Assembly (NCBI GenBank): GCA_023251215.1 | Contig: JAHEZF010000119.1 | Location: 1-5,722 of the forward strand | Length of the DNA: 5,722 nucleotides | From: Sphingobacteriales bacterium | GTDB taxonomy: Bacteria; Bacteroidota; Bacteroidia; Chitinophagales; Chitinophagaceae | Direction: 5' to 3' | In this document: in pieces, positions 1-5,722 of the stretch | Layout: every line of letters starts with the position of its first letter | How positions within the stretch are numbered: position 1 is the stretch's first letter | Position numbers and translations under genes: made by a program | Notes under the pieces: generated by a model | What the model was told of the DNA's origin: nothing | The model's database searches: none | Seen by the model: the letters and a program-made list of their open reading frames with translations, nothing else

Positions 1-292
1 TTGTATCAGCCATTTTTATGTTCATAGTTGTATCTGCAGGTTCAACGGCGGTTACAGTTCCCTTCACAGCAATTAATTTTTCGGCATATTTTTTATTGGC
101 GGATTTATAATCTTTTTCAAATTCTTTTATAAAGGGAATGGCTTCAACAGTGTATTCAACTTTTAAATTGGCCGTATCCTCATAAGTTAGTGTGGCAAAA
201 TAAAAATAAATGGCAGCTCCGATAACGAGCAAGAGGCTTACCATTATTAGCGACCATTTAAGGACTTTTTTATTTCTTGGGTTTTTAATCAC
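1..292 (-). CDS. tRNA_anti-like OB-fold protein, membrane-anchored (3' part cut by window edge)
   Basis: Only the first 97 codons are visible, and the gene runs off the left edge. The proposed start is GTG at 292. The frame is open up to a TGA near 339 and holds no ATG before the membrane segment, so GTG is tentative; the first in-frame ATG (residue 17) lies inside that segment. A lysine/arginine-rich start (residues 3-12) is followed by one hydrophobic segment (about 14-33), predicting a single N-terminal anchor with the rest outside the membrane. No lipobox cysteine is seen. The section with FIKEFEKDYKSANKKYAEK (54-72) followed by LIAVKGTVTAVE (73-84) resembles the first strand region of the tRNA_anti-like (OB-fold) family common in Bacteroidota, whose function is unknown. 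The gene lies downstream of recA on the same strand but is separated from it by a terminator, so it is probably transcribed independently. The family call is from memory of its motif and is moderately sure. Confidence 0.65.
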   Translation of the reverse strand, partial: MIKNPRNKKVLKWSLIMVSLLLVIGAAIYFYFATLTYEDTANLKVEYTVEAIPFIKEFEKDYKSANKKYAEKLIAVKGTVTAVEPADTTMNIKMADT

Positions 293-394
293 TTTCTTAA
301 AATCTTTTTGACGATTTGTTTTAATAAAACCAGTGCTTCAAATCAATGGCAAAGTTTGGTCACTGCTATAATAATTCACTTGATATATGATAAT

Positions 395-429
395 AAAAAA
401 AACCCGTCCTAAAATTTTAAGACGGGTTT
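395..429 (-). terminator. intrinsic terminator of recA
   Basis: A perfect 9-bp stem, GACGGGTTT (421-429) with AAACCCGTC (400-408), encloses a 12-base AT-rich loop that is itself nearly self-complementary. Read on the minus strand, the stem runs straight into a run of eight T (complement of 395-402). It begins about 35 bases past the recA stop codon. This is a textbook Rho-independent terminator for recA and separates it from the gene at the left edge. Confidence 0.9.
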
Positions 430-464
430 CACTAACCCATGTTTGTTTATTTCTAAAACAGATT

Positions 465-1499
465 TTATGCAGCCTGCATTTCTTTTATCTTTTCCCTGAT
501 CTTGGTTTCAATTTCAGTTGATAACTCAGGGTTATCTACCAATAATTGCTTAACGGTATCACGGCCCTGGCCAAGCTTATCATTATTATAGCTGAACCAG
601 CTTCCGCTCTTTTGAATAATGCCGAGTTCAACTCCAATATCAATTATTTCTCCAGTTTTTGAAATGCCTTCACCAAAAATGATGTCAAACTCTGCTGCAC
701 GGAATGGCGGAGCCACTTTATTTTTAACCACTTTTACTTTTACCCTGTTGCCAACTGCCTCTTCGCCATCTTTTATTTGTGCCTGGCGACGAATATCCAA
801 ACGAACCGAAGCATAGAATTTTAATGCATTACCACCGGTTGTTGTTTCAGGATTGCCAAACATCACACCGATCTTTTCTCTTAACTGGTTAATGAATATA
901 CAAATGGTATTTGTTTTGGAAATCGTAGCAGTGAGTTTACGCAAAGCCTGGCTCATCAATCTTGCCTGCAGCCCCATTTTGCTGTCACCCATTTCCCCTT
1001 CCAGTTCACCTTTGGGAACCAATGCAGCCACAGAATCAATTACCACTACATCCAATGCACCGGAAAGGATCAAACGGTCAGCGATTTCCAAAGCTTGTTC
1101 GCCATAATCAGGTTGTGATATTAAAAGATTGTCAACATCAACTCCAAGCTTTTGAGCATAGCTGCTGTCAAGAGCATGTTCTGCATCGATGATGGCACAC
1201 ATACCGCCTTTCTTTTGAGCTTCGGCGATCACATGTATAGCAATGGTTGTTTTGCCCGAAGATTCAGGTCCATAAATTTCCACTACCCGGCCGCGGGGCA
1301 ATCCACCAATTCCAAGGGCCACATCGAGTCCGATAGAACCAGTGGATATAACCTCCATTTCATTCACACCTTTTTCATTCATCATCATTACGCTGCCCTT
1401 ACCAAAATCTTTCTCGATCTTGTCTATTGTCAGCTTCAGTGCTTTTAATTTTTCTGTGTTGGTTGACATATCTGTAGATTTTTCTTTTGCTTTTGCCAT
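465..1499 (-). CDS. recA: recombinase RecA
   Basis: RecA is the cytoplasmic ATPase that forms filaments on single-stranded DNA, drives homologous pairing and strand exchange, and in many bacteria triggers LexA cleavage. The 344-aa product is full length and carries every core motif: Walker A GPESSGKT (77-84), catalytic glutamate in DAEHAL (E107), Walker B VVVIDS (151-156), DNA-binding loop L1 around [14 protein letters not shown] (167-180), and L2 with the sensor glutamine in FINQLREK (Q205) followed by the [16 protein letters not shown] block (215-230). The C terminus (EKIKEMQAA) is basic/neutral and lacks the long acidic tail of E. coli RecA. Numbering is 11 ahead of E. coli, which suggests the N terminus is over-called: Met11 (codon 1467-1469) gives a more usual start and is preceded by A-rich sequence typical of Bacteroidota leaders. 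The gene is monocistronic, with its own promoter and terminator. Identity is certain; only the start is in doubt. Confidence 0.98.
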   Translation of the reverse strand: MAKAKEKSTDMSTNTEKLKALKLTIDKIEKDFGKGSVMMMNEKGVNEMEVISTGSIGLDVALGIGGLPRGRVVEIYGPESSGKTTIAIHVIAEAQKKGGMCAIIDAEHALDSSYAQKLGVDVDNLLISQPDYGEQALEIADRLILSGALDVVVIDSVAALVPKGELEGEMGDSKMGLQARLMSQALRKLTATISKTNTICIFINQLREKIGVMFGNPETTTGGNALKFYASVRLDIRRQAQIKDGEEAVGNRVKVKVVKNKVAPPFRAAEFDIIFGEGISKTGEIIDIGVELGIIQKSGSWFSYNNDKLGQGRDTVKQLLVDNPELSTEIETKIREKIKEMQAA

Positions 1500-1503
1500 G
1501 GAT

Positions 1504-1511
1504 CAAAGTTA
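1504..1511 (-). promoter_or_regulatory. putative recA promoter, -7 box
   Basis: On the minus strand the eight bases TAACTTTG match the Bacteroidota sigma-A -7 consensus TAnnTTTG exactly. The -33 region about 19 bases upstream is only T-rich (no TTG), so the match is half a promoter. The box ends 4 bases before the annotated recA ATG, so transcription would begin at or very near that codon. No E. coli-type LexA box (CTG-N10-CAG) was seen upstream. Confidence 0.45.
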
Positions 1512-1570
1512 GGTTTTCAGAGGTGCGGGGATAAAAAATTTATTCAGGCGACGAAGCTAATCATTTTAGT

Positions 1571-1585
1571 AATTAGACACTAATT
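1571..1585. promoter_or_regulatory. 15-base perfect dyad in the recA/DUF4920 divergent region
   Basis: AATTAG-ACA-CTAATT is a perfect 6-bp inverted repeat with a 3-base centre, overlapped by a second dyad (TTAGT at 1566-1570 with ACTAA at 1579-1583). It lies between two divergent genes, about 70 bases from recA and 115 from the plus-strand gene. The symmetry suggests an operator for a dimeric regulator, but the sequence is AT-rich, so a chance dyad is quite possible. No known regulator site was recognised. The rest of the 1500-1699 spacer holds a T8A5 tract (1596-1608) and the two putative promoters. Confidence 0.2.
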
Positions 1586-1646
1586 TATTTGGATGTTTTT
1601 TTTAAAAATACCACGAATGGGGTATGTCAGGTGTTTGGAAAACCAC

Positions 1647-1678
1647 TTGAAAACCTCGAAAAATAATTCCGATATTTG
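1647..1678 (+). promoter_or_regulatory. putative promoter of the DUF4920 gene
   Basis: TTG at 1647-1649 is followed after 21 bases by GATATTTG (1671-1678), which matches the Bacteroidota -33 TTG / -7 TAnnTTTG pattern except for the first base of the -7 box. The predicted transcription start, around 1683-1686, would leave a leader of about 15 bases before the ATG at 1700, with no Shine-Dalgarno sequence, as is common in this phylum. Confidence 0.4.
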
Positions 1679-1699
1679 GTGTCCAAAACTTTTTGATCT

Positions 1700-2170
1700 A
1701 TGAAATATATATTCTCATTGCTGGTAGCTTTATCTGCAATCATTATTGTAAATGCACAGGATGCCGAATCAGCCAAACCAGGTATTGTGTATGGCAATTA
1801 TTCCGAAACAGGAGCGGCCCCTATTAGTGTAAACGATCTTGAAAATAAAATGACCGACAATAAGTTTGATGGAAAGATCCAGGGCAAAGTAGTGGAAGTA
1901 TGCCAGATGATGGGTTGCTGGGCTAAGTTAAAAAAAGAAGACGGCAGCACAGTAATGATAAAAGTAAAGGATCATGAATTTGCCATGCCAAAAGATATTG
2001 TGGGAAGAACAATTGTTGTTGAGGGTAAGGCCGAATTGAAGGAAACTTCAGTTGCCATGCAAAAGCATTACGCTGAAGATGCAGGCAAAAGCAAAGAAGA
2101 GATTGAGAAAATAAAAGAACCAAAGAAAGAACTGATCATGATGATCAAAGGAGTGAAAGTAGTGGAGTAG
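1700..2170 (+). CDS. secreted DUF4920-family protein
   Basis: The 156-aa product starts with a clear signal peptide: MK, a hydrophobic core (residues 4-17), and a probable type I cleavage site after VNA (residue 19). The mature protein of about 137 residues should be periplasmic or exported. It matches the DUF4920 family of Bacteroidota in its cysteine motif CQMMGCW (68-74), the following strand with TVMIKVKDHEFAMPKDI (84-100), the VVEGKAEL strand (106-113), and the HYAEDAGKSKEEIEKI block (123-138), which carries a histidine and acidic residues. The two cysteines (C68, C73) and H92/H123 could form a disulfide or a metal site; this is inference, as the family has no established function. The gene stands alone between its own putative promoter and a terminator, divergent from recA and convergent with the pxp operon. 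The length is normal for the family and there is no sign of truncation. The family assignment rests on recognising these motifs. Confidence 0.85.
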   Translation: MKYIFSLLVALSAIIIVNAQDAESAKPGIVYGNYSETGAAPISVNDLENKMTDNKFDGKIQGKVVEVCQMMGCWAKLKKEDGSTVMIKVKDHEFAMPKDIVGRTIVVEGKAELKETSVAMQKHYAEDAGKSKEEIEKIKEPKKELIMMIKGVKVVE

Positions 2171-2196
2171 GGATTTCACACATCATATTATATACT

Positions 2197-2222
2197 GCCT
2201 CCCGCAACCAGGAGGCTTTTTT
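2197..2222 (+). terminator. intrinsic terminator of the DUF4920 gene
   Basis: GCCTCC (2197-2202) pairs with GGAGGC (2211-2216) around an 8-base loop and is followed directly by six T (2217-2222), 26 bases after the stop codon. On the opposite strand the same hairpin is followed by AT-rich sequence without a T run, so it can serve only weakly, if at all, for the convergent transporter gene that ends at 2227. Confidence 0.88.
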
Positions 2223-2226
2223 ATAT

Positions 2227-3462
2227 CTATAATTTTTGAATGGATTGCTGAATACTATAAATACTCATTGCACCCATAACAATCACAACTAACCAGCCAA
2301 TTAACAACATCCATAGCGGATGTTGATACTCCTTCATTATAGAAGACTTTGTTGCAGCTATCAGAATTACACCCAGTGCGATCGGTAATATTATTCCATT
2401 GGCAACGCCGGCAAACACTAAAAGTTTTACAGGATTACCAATACTTACAAAAATTATAGTTGACATAATTATGAATAAGCTAATAATTATTTTTTCCTTT
2501 CTTAAAATAACAGGATGCAAGGTTTTCCAGAATGAAACGGAAGTAAATGATGCGCCAACAACTGAAGTGATGGCAGCGATCCAAATAACGGTACCAAAGA
2601 ATTTATAACCCAATTCACCCGCTGCTGATCTGAAAACAGAAGCTGCAGGATTACCAGCAGCCAATTTTATTCCACCCCATACAACTCCTAATGCAGCAAG
2701 AAATAAAACAAACCGCATTAATGATGTAATAAGAATACCACTTACTGCACTCCTTGTTACTTGTTTTAAATTCTCTTTTCCTTTAATGCCTGCATCAAGC
2801 AAACGATGTGCGCCTGCAAATGAAATATAACCGCCGACAGTGCCACCGACCATTGTTACTATTTTCATCACATCAATTTTTTCCGGCCACACAGTTCTAT
2901 ACAATGCCTGCCCAAGCGGTGGATGAGATGCAAATGCAACATACACGGTAAGCCCGATCATTATAATGCCAAGCCATTTTGCAAAGCCATCAATTAAACC
3001 TCCTGCTTCTTTATACCAAAATATTCCAAGTGCAATCGCACAGCTGATAATAGCTCCATATTCAGCTTTCATTCCCGTCAATACATTTACACCTAAACCA
3101 CAACCGGCAATATTTCCGATATTAAATATTAGGCCACCTGCTGCAATAAGTGATGCAAGAAAAAAACCAAGTCCGGGAAAAACCTTATTTGCTATATCCT
3201 GCGCCCTGTTTTCACTCACACTTACGATCCGCCAAATATTAATTTGGGTTCCAATATCAAGTAAAATGGATATCAGTATCACAAACCCAAAACTGGTAAG
3301 CAGTTGTTCTGTAAATAAAGATGTTTGTGTAAGGAATCCTGGACCGATTGCTGAGGTAGCCATCAGGAATGCAGCGCCGAGTATGGCGGAGTTTTTACTC
3401 CCAACCCCTCCCGCCCCTGGCGGGATAAATGGCGGGGAGTTATGCTCTTGTTTTAATTCCAA
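2227..3462 (-). CDS. NRAMP-superfamily membrane transporter lacking the metal-binding motifs (YcsG-like)
   Basis: The 411-aa inner-membrane protein has about 11 hydrophobic segments (near 27-45, 57-77, 98-118, 132-150, 160-180, 200-217, 238-262, 288-312, 325-343, 346-370, 383-403), the NRAMP/LeuT-fold layout. GAAF-LMATSAI-GPGF (29-43) lines up with the NRAMP segment 1 pattern GPGF-x7-DPGN, so the DPGN metal-site motif is replaced by GPGF. The segment 6 region (GGTVGGYISFAGAH, 206-219) has no MPH motif. It is therefore unlikely to be a normal MntH-type Mn/Fe carrier. As last gene of the pxpBCA operon, and as the NRAMP-like ycsG accompanies the pxpA homologue in Bacillus subtilis, it may import 5-oxoproline or a related substrate; this is inference. 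The start is uncertain: the frame opens after a TAA at 3475-3477, and the only good start is TTG at 3460-3462, inside pxpA. The next ATG (residue 34) would cut segment 1. Residues 8-22 are encoded by a palindromic element. Confidence 0.85.
   Translation of the reverse strand: MELKQEHNSPPFIPPGAGGVGSKNSAILGAAFLMATSAIGPGFLTQTSLFTEQLLTSFGFVILISILLDIGTQINIWRIVSVSENRAQDIANKVFPGLGFFLASLIAAGGLIFNIGNIAGCGLGVNVLTGMKAEYGAIISCAIALGIFWYKEAGGLIDGFAKWLGIIMIGLTVYVAFASHPPLGQALYRTVWPEKIDVMKIVTMVGGTVGGYISFAGAHRLLDAGIKGKENLKQVTRSAVSGILITSLMRFVLFLAALGVVWGGIKLAAGNPAASVFRSAAGELGYKFFGTVIWIAAITSVVGASFTSVSFWKTLHPVILRKEKIIISLFIIMSTIIFVSIGNPVKLLVFAGVANGIILPIALGVILIAATKSSIMKEYQHPLWMLLIGWLVVIVMGAMSIYSIQQSIQKL
3397..3440. 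repeat. GC-rich palindromic element at the pxpA/transporter junction
   Basis: ACTCCC (3397-3402) and GGGAGT (3435-3440) form an outer inverted repeat. Inside lies a perfect 7-bp hairpin, TCCCGCC (3409-3415) with GGCGGGA (3419-3425) and a 3-base loop, plus a further GGCGGGG copy (3431-3437). The block is far richer in GC than its AT-rich surroundings. Its edge coincides with the pxpA stop codon (3440-3442), and it is read through as transporter residues 8-22 (proline/glycine-rich, PPFIPPGAGGVG). It resembles the short GC-rich dispersed palindromes often found between genes in Bacteroidota genomes. Only one copy is present here, so its repeat status is inferred. Confidence 0.5.
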
Positions 3463-4183
3463 TATTATTTTCTTTTAAAGCATGGTAAATTGCTTTTGCA
3501 AACTCAACCGCATGTTCACCATCTCCATGTATGCAAACCGTTTCAGCAACTATCGGAACTTTTTTTCCTGTTACTGAAGTTACCGTTCCTTCTTTTACCA
3601 TTTGTAGTACTTGTGCTACGGCCATTTCTGTGGTTTCTATCAATGCGCCGGGTTTGTTCCGCGATGTCAGGCTTCCATCATCTTTATAGGTACGATCCGC
3701 AAACACTTCGCTTGCAGTGTTTACTCCAAGATTTTTTCCTTCTTTTATAAGGTAGCTGCCGCTGAGGCCATATAAAATATATTTATTGTTTGTATCTAAA
3801 ATTGCTAAGGCAGCAAATGGCGCTAATCCCCTATCTCTTGCAGCCATATTATATAATGCGCCATGCGGTTTTACATGATGAACAGCAACATCGCTTTCGG
3901 CAGCAATTCTTTCCAAACTATTTATTTGCTTAACGATCATTTCATATACTTCGCCCGGATGAAACAACATATCTGTTCTTCCAAAATTTTCACGATCAGG
4001 ATAGGATGGGTGTACACCAACAGCTACATTATATTTTTTGCAAAGCTCAACAGTTTGCCTCATTGTGTTCTCATCACCTGCATGATAGCCACAGGCAATG
4101 TTGGCTGATGAAATGTAAGGCATGATCTGTTCATCGCTGCCTGCACCTTCCCCCATGTCGCAGTTAATATCAATTGTTTTCAT
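3440..4183 (-). CDS. pxpA: 5-oxoprolinase subunit PxpA (LamB/YcsF family)
   Basis: PxpA works with the PxpBC complex as the cytoplasmic ATP-dependent 5-oxoprolinase: 5-oxo-L-proline + ATP + 2 H2O gives L-glutamate + ADP + phosphate. The 247-aa product has the family's usual length and motifs in order: DINCDMGEG (5-13), SANIACGYHAGD (26-37), GVHPSYPDRENFGR (56-69), HHVKPHGALYN (102-112), ADRTYKDDGSLTSR (162-175) and CIHGDGEHAV (217-226). The conserved Asp and His residues of these motifs line the TIM-barrel-like active site of the family. The ATG start places the first motif at residue 5, as expected, so the start is firm; no Shine-Dalgarno sequence is evident. The gene lies 95 bases after pxpC and shares its last 23 bases with the transporter frame. 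Since all three Pxp subunits are encoded together, the enzyme assignment is strong. Confidence 0.96.
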   Translation of the reverse strand: MKTIDINCDMGEGAGSDEQIMPYISSANIACGYHAGDENTMRQTVELCKKYNVAVGVHPSYPDRENFGRTDMLFHPGEVYEMIVKQINSLERIAAESDVAVHHVKPHGALYNMAARDRGLAPFAALAILDTNNKYILYGLSGSYLIKEGKNLGVNTASEVFADRTYKDDGSLTSRNKPGALIETTEMAVAQVLQMVKEGTVTSVTGKKVPIVAETVCIHGDGEHAVEFAKAIYHALKENNIGIKTRA

Positions 4184-4278
4184 GTGTACTAATTTGCCCC
4201 TTCAACACCGCATCAAGCGGGACATTAGGGTTGTTTGTAGTTTGGAATATTTCCGGTTTAATGGAACACTTCACTCGC
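4184..4278. other. 95-base gap between pxpC and pxpA
   Basis: This is the only real spacer in the operon. It shows no TAnnTTTG promoter box and no T-run terminator on the minus strand, so it is probably transcribed through. It holds a weak 4-bp hairpin (CCGC 4208-4211 with GCGG 4217-4220) and, on the minus strand, a short open frame with no start codon that continues into the start of pxpA. No gene was recognised in it. Confidence 0.5.
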
Positions 4279-5277
4279 TTAATAATTTTTTATTTCATGG
4301 ATAAAATTTTCGAGCCTCAATTTACAGGCAATTTGCAGTTGATGCAAATGCTGTTGCTGTTTTAGTAATAAATTTTCTGCTGTTTGATGGTCGGTAACTT
4401 TGAAATGTATTTTTTCACCTGCCCTCAATTGTGCAAGCATTGGTAAATAAGCTGAAATGATATTACCGAGCCGGGGATAACCGCCTGTGGTTTGGTGATC
4501 TGCCATTAAAATAATAAGTTGTCCATCAGGTAATAACTGAATCGTTCCAAAGCTTACGCCTGAAGAAACCAATTCAGTATTTATTGATGAATGTAATGGC
4601 TCACTGGCTAGCCGGTAACCCATGCGATCAGAATTATGAGAGATAAAAAATGGGTTCTTTAAAAATTTTTCCCGTGAAATCTTATCAAGCCAATCTAACT
4701 CAGCACCCGGTATTATCATTAATTCTTCTGATAATGGGATTCCAAAATCTTCATTTACTTTCCAGGGTAAAATCTTAAAATCTTTTTCATTCAGATTGAA
4801 ATCTTCAAATTCATTTTTTAATCCGATCACATCATCTTTTAATAATTTTCTTCCTGAATAGCCACCTGCTTCCGCTTTCAGGTTTGTGCTATAACTGTTC
4901 AGCCATTTGGATAATTTTATTCCGCCTTTTATAGCAAGATAGCAGCGGCTTTTATTTTTTAGCGAAAGAAATTGAAGAGTGCGATCCTTATTTATTATTA
5001 CCGGGCAATTGACTGGTATTGGATTTCCATTGATCGTTGCATTAAAATCAGCGCCGGTCAGTGCAATCATGACGGTTTCATCAAATGTCATTGAAGGCGC
5101 AGGAAAGTGCATTTCAATTACTGCCTCATCAATAGTATTGCCAACTAAAATATTTGCGATGGTTGCAGCATATTTATCCATACAGCCGGTTGGATTGATG
5201 CCCACATGCTGATAACCGAAACGGCCAATGTCCTGTATGCTGTCAAGCATTCCTGCTTTTAATATCTTCAAACTCAT
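4279..5277 (-). CDS. pxpC: 5-oxoprolinase subunit PxpC (AHS2 / carboxyltransferase A-B domain family)
   Basis: PxpC pairs with PxpB to form the PxpBC part of 5-oxoprolinase, which is thought to activate 5-oxoproline with ATP; it is homologous to the C-terminal AHS2 region of urea carboxylase-type enzymes and to Bacillus KipA. The 332-aa product is full length and shows the family signatures: AGMLDSIQDIGRFGYQHVGI (8-27), GCMDKYAATIANILVGN (31-47), ALTGADF (72-78), AIKGGI (115-120), SDRMGYRL (216-223), and the highly conserved SSGVSFGTIQLLPDGQ (238-253) and MADHQTTGGYPRLG (258-271). The ATG at 5275-5277 is preferred although it overlaps pxpB by 35 bases, because the family's conserved N terminus begins at residue 3; the next ATG (residue 10) would remove part of it. 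The long overlap suggests translational coupling and equal output of the two subunits. The lysine/histidine-rich last 30 residues lie beyond the conserved core. Confidence 0.96.
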   Translation of the reverse strand: MSLKILKAGMLDSIQDIGRFGYQHVGINPTGCMDKYAATIANILVGNTIDEAVIEMHFPAPSMTFDETVMIALTGADFNATINGNPIPVNCPVIINKDRTLQFLSLKNKSRCYLAIKGGIKLSKWLNSYSTNLKAEAGGYSGRKLLKDDVIGLKNEFEDFNLNEKDFKILPWKVNEDFGIPLSEELMIIPGAELDWLDKISREKFLKNPFFISHNSDRMGYRLASEPLHSSINTELVSSGVSFGTIQLLPDGQLIILMADHQTTGGYPRLGNIISAYLPMLAQLRAGEKIHFKVTDHQTAENLLLKQQQHLHQLQIACKLRLENFIHEIKNY

Positions 5278-5722
5278 CTTTAGTTATTGAATAAAACTGA
5301 ACCCGGTTACCCGATTTAAACAATGTAGGGTCTGCTTTTTCTTTGTCAAATAATTTCAATGGAGTTCTGCCGATAATTTGCCAGCCACCCGGAGATCGCA
5401 AAGGATAAACTCCTGTTTGTGATCCTGCAATTCCAACACTGCCTGCTTCAACAGGTACGGGTATTTTTTTTCTTGGTGATGCAATTCTATCATCCACCAT
5501 TGCCATATACGCAAACCCGGGAAGAAAACCCAACATATAAACCCTGTAGGCTGATGAAGTGTGTAAGTGAATTATTTCATCAACAGAAATTTTGTTTTGC
5601 ATTGCAATAAAGCCCAGGTCAACCCCGAAATCCTTTTCATAGCAGACCGGGATCGACAAAAGTTCACCCGGTTCTTCGATCTCATTTTTGTTGCACAACA
5701 ATAAATCATTTACTCTTTTTAT
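5243..5722 (-). CDS. pxpB: 5-oxoprolinase subunit PxpB (AHS1 / KipI-like), 5' end outside the window
   Basis: The frame is open to the right edge (159 codons plus stop visible), and full-length PxpB proteins have roughly 220-240 residues, so about 70 N-terminal residues are missing. A TTG at 5699-5701 is an internal leucine, not the start. The visible part is the cyclophilin-like C-terminal domain of the AHS1 family. Counting from the first visible codon: IPVCYEKDFGVDL (24-36), IIHLHTSSAYRVYMLGFLPGFAY split as HLH (52-54), YRVYMLGFLPGF (59-70), ASPR (81-84), AGSVGIAGSQTGVYP (93-107) and SPGGWQIIGRTPLKLFD (110-126). With PxpC it forms the PxpBC subcomplex of 5-oxoprolinase. In Bacillus the homologue KipI inhibits the sporulation kinase KinA, but with pxpC and pxpA adjacent the metabolic role is much more likely here. 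It is the first visible gene of the operon, and the promoter lies beyond the edge. Confidence 0.94.
   Translation of the reverse strand: MKRVNDLLLCNKNEIEEPGELLSIPVCYEKDFGVDLGFIAMQNKISVDEIIHLHTSSAYRVYMLGFLPGFAYMAMVDDRIASPRKKIPVPVEAGSVGIAGSQTGVYPLRSPGGWQIIGRTPLKLFDKEKADPTLFKSGNRVQFYSITKDEFEDIKSRNA

Noticed and set aside
853..1448. Several plus-strand open frames opposite recA
   Set aside because: They lie entirely within recA, which has all its catalytic motifs on the other strand; none resembles a known protein.
1500..1699. LexA/SOS box upstream of recA
   Set aside because: No CTG-N10-CAG or similar site was found by eye on either strand; many Bacteroidota lack this form of SOS control.
2197..2222. 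Bidirectional terminator serving the transporter gene as well
   Set aside because: On the minus strand the hairpin is not followed by a T run, so there is good evidence only for the plus-strand gene.
2227..3462. Annotation as MntH, a Mn2+/Fe2+ NRAMP transporter
   Set aside because: The DPGN and MPH metal-site motifs are absent, so only the superfamily is supported.
2966..3478. 170-codon plus-strand open frame opposite the transporter
   Set aside because: It is a shadow of the transporter gene: proline/serine-rich composition without recognisable motifs, while the minus strand encodes a clear membrane protein.
4122..4365. Two plus-strand open frames across the pxpC-pxpA gap
   Set aside because: They are short, overlap the ends of two certain genes, and have no promoter or family resemblance; treated as noise or a repeat relic.
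5699..5701. TTG as the start codon of pxpB
   Set aside because: The frame stays open to the window edge, and PxpB proteins have about 70 more residues upstream; this is an internal leucine.

Overview
The window looks like a chromosomal segment of a Bacteroidota bacterium, most probably from the Chitinophagaceae. The RecA N-terminal region ([18 protein letters not shown]) has the form I associate with that family. A DUF4920 protein and a tRNA_anti-like OB-fold protein, both typical of Bacteroidota, flank recA. Starts lack clear Shine-Dalgarno sequences, and an exact TAnnTTTG -7 box lies upstream of recA. No mobile element, CRISPR array, tRNA or rRNA is visible.

Left part (1-2222): a membrane-anchored OB-fold protein cut by the left edge (minus) is followed by recA (minus), which ends at a strong intrinsic terminator. 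A 200-base divergent intergenic region separates recA from a plus-strand gene for a small secreted DUF4920 protein, which ends at its own hairpin terminator.

Right part (2227-5722): a tightly packed minus-strand operon reads pxpB (5' end outside the window), pxpC, pxpA, then an NRAMP-superfamily membrane transporter. PxpB, PxpC and PxpA form the prokaryotic ATP-dependent 5-oxoprolinase, which opens 5-oxo-L-proline (pyroglutamate) to L-glutamate. pxpB and pxpC overlap by 35 bases, and the transporter frame overlaps pxpA by about 23 bases. Only the pxpC-pxpA junction has a gap (95 bases).

The most interesting point is the transporter. It has the NRAMP layout of about 11 membrane segments, but the metal-binding DPGN motif of segment 1 reads GPGF and no MPH motif is found in segment 6. 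Together with its place in the operon, this suggests it is not a classical Mn/Fe transporter and may carry 5-oxoproline or a related substrate. A GC-rich palindromic element of about 44 bases sits exactly at the pxpA stop codon. It is translated as the transporter's N-terminal extension, leaving no ATG start before segment 1. A second point is that the recA promoter box lies only 4 bases from the annotated ATG, which favours an internal start at residue 11 or a leaderless mRNA.
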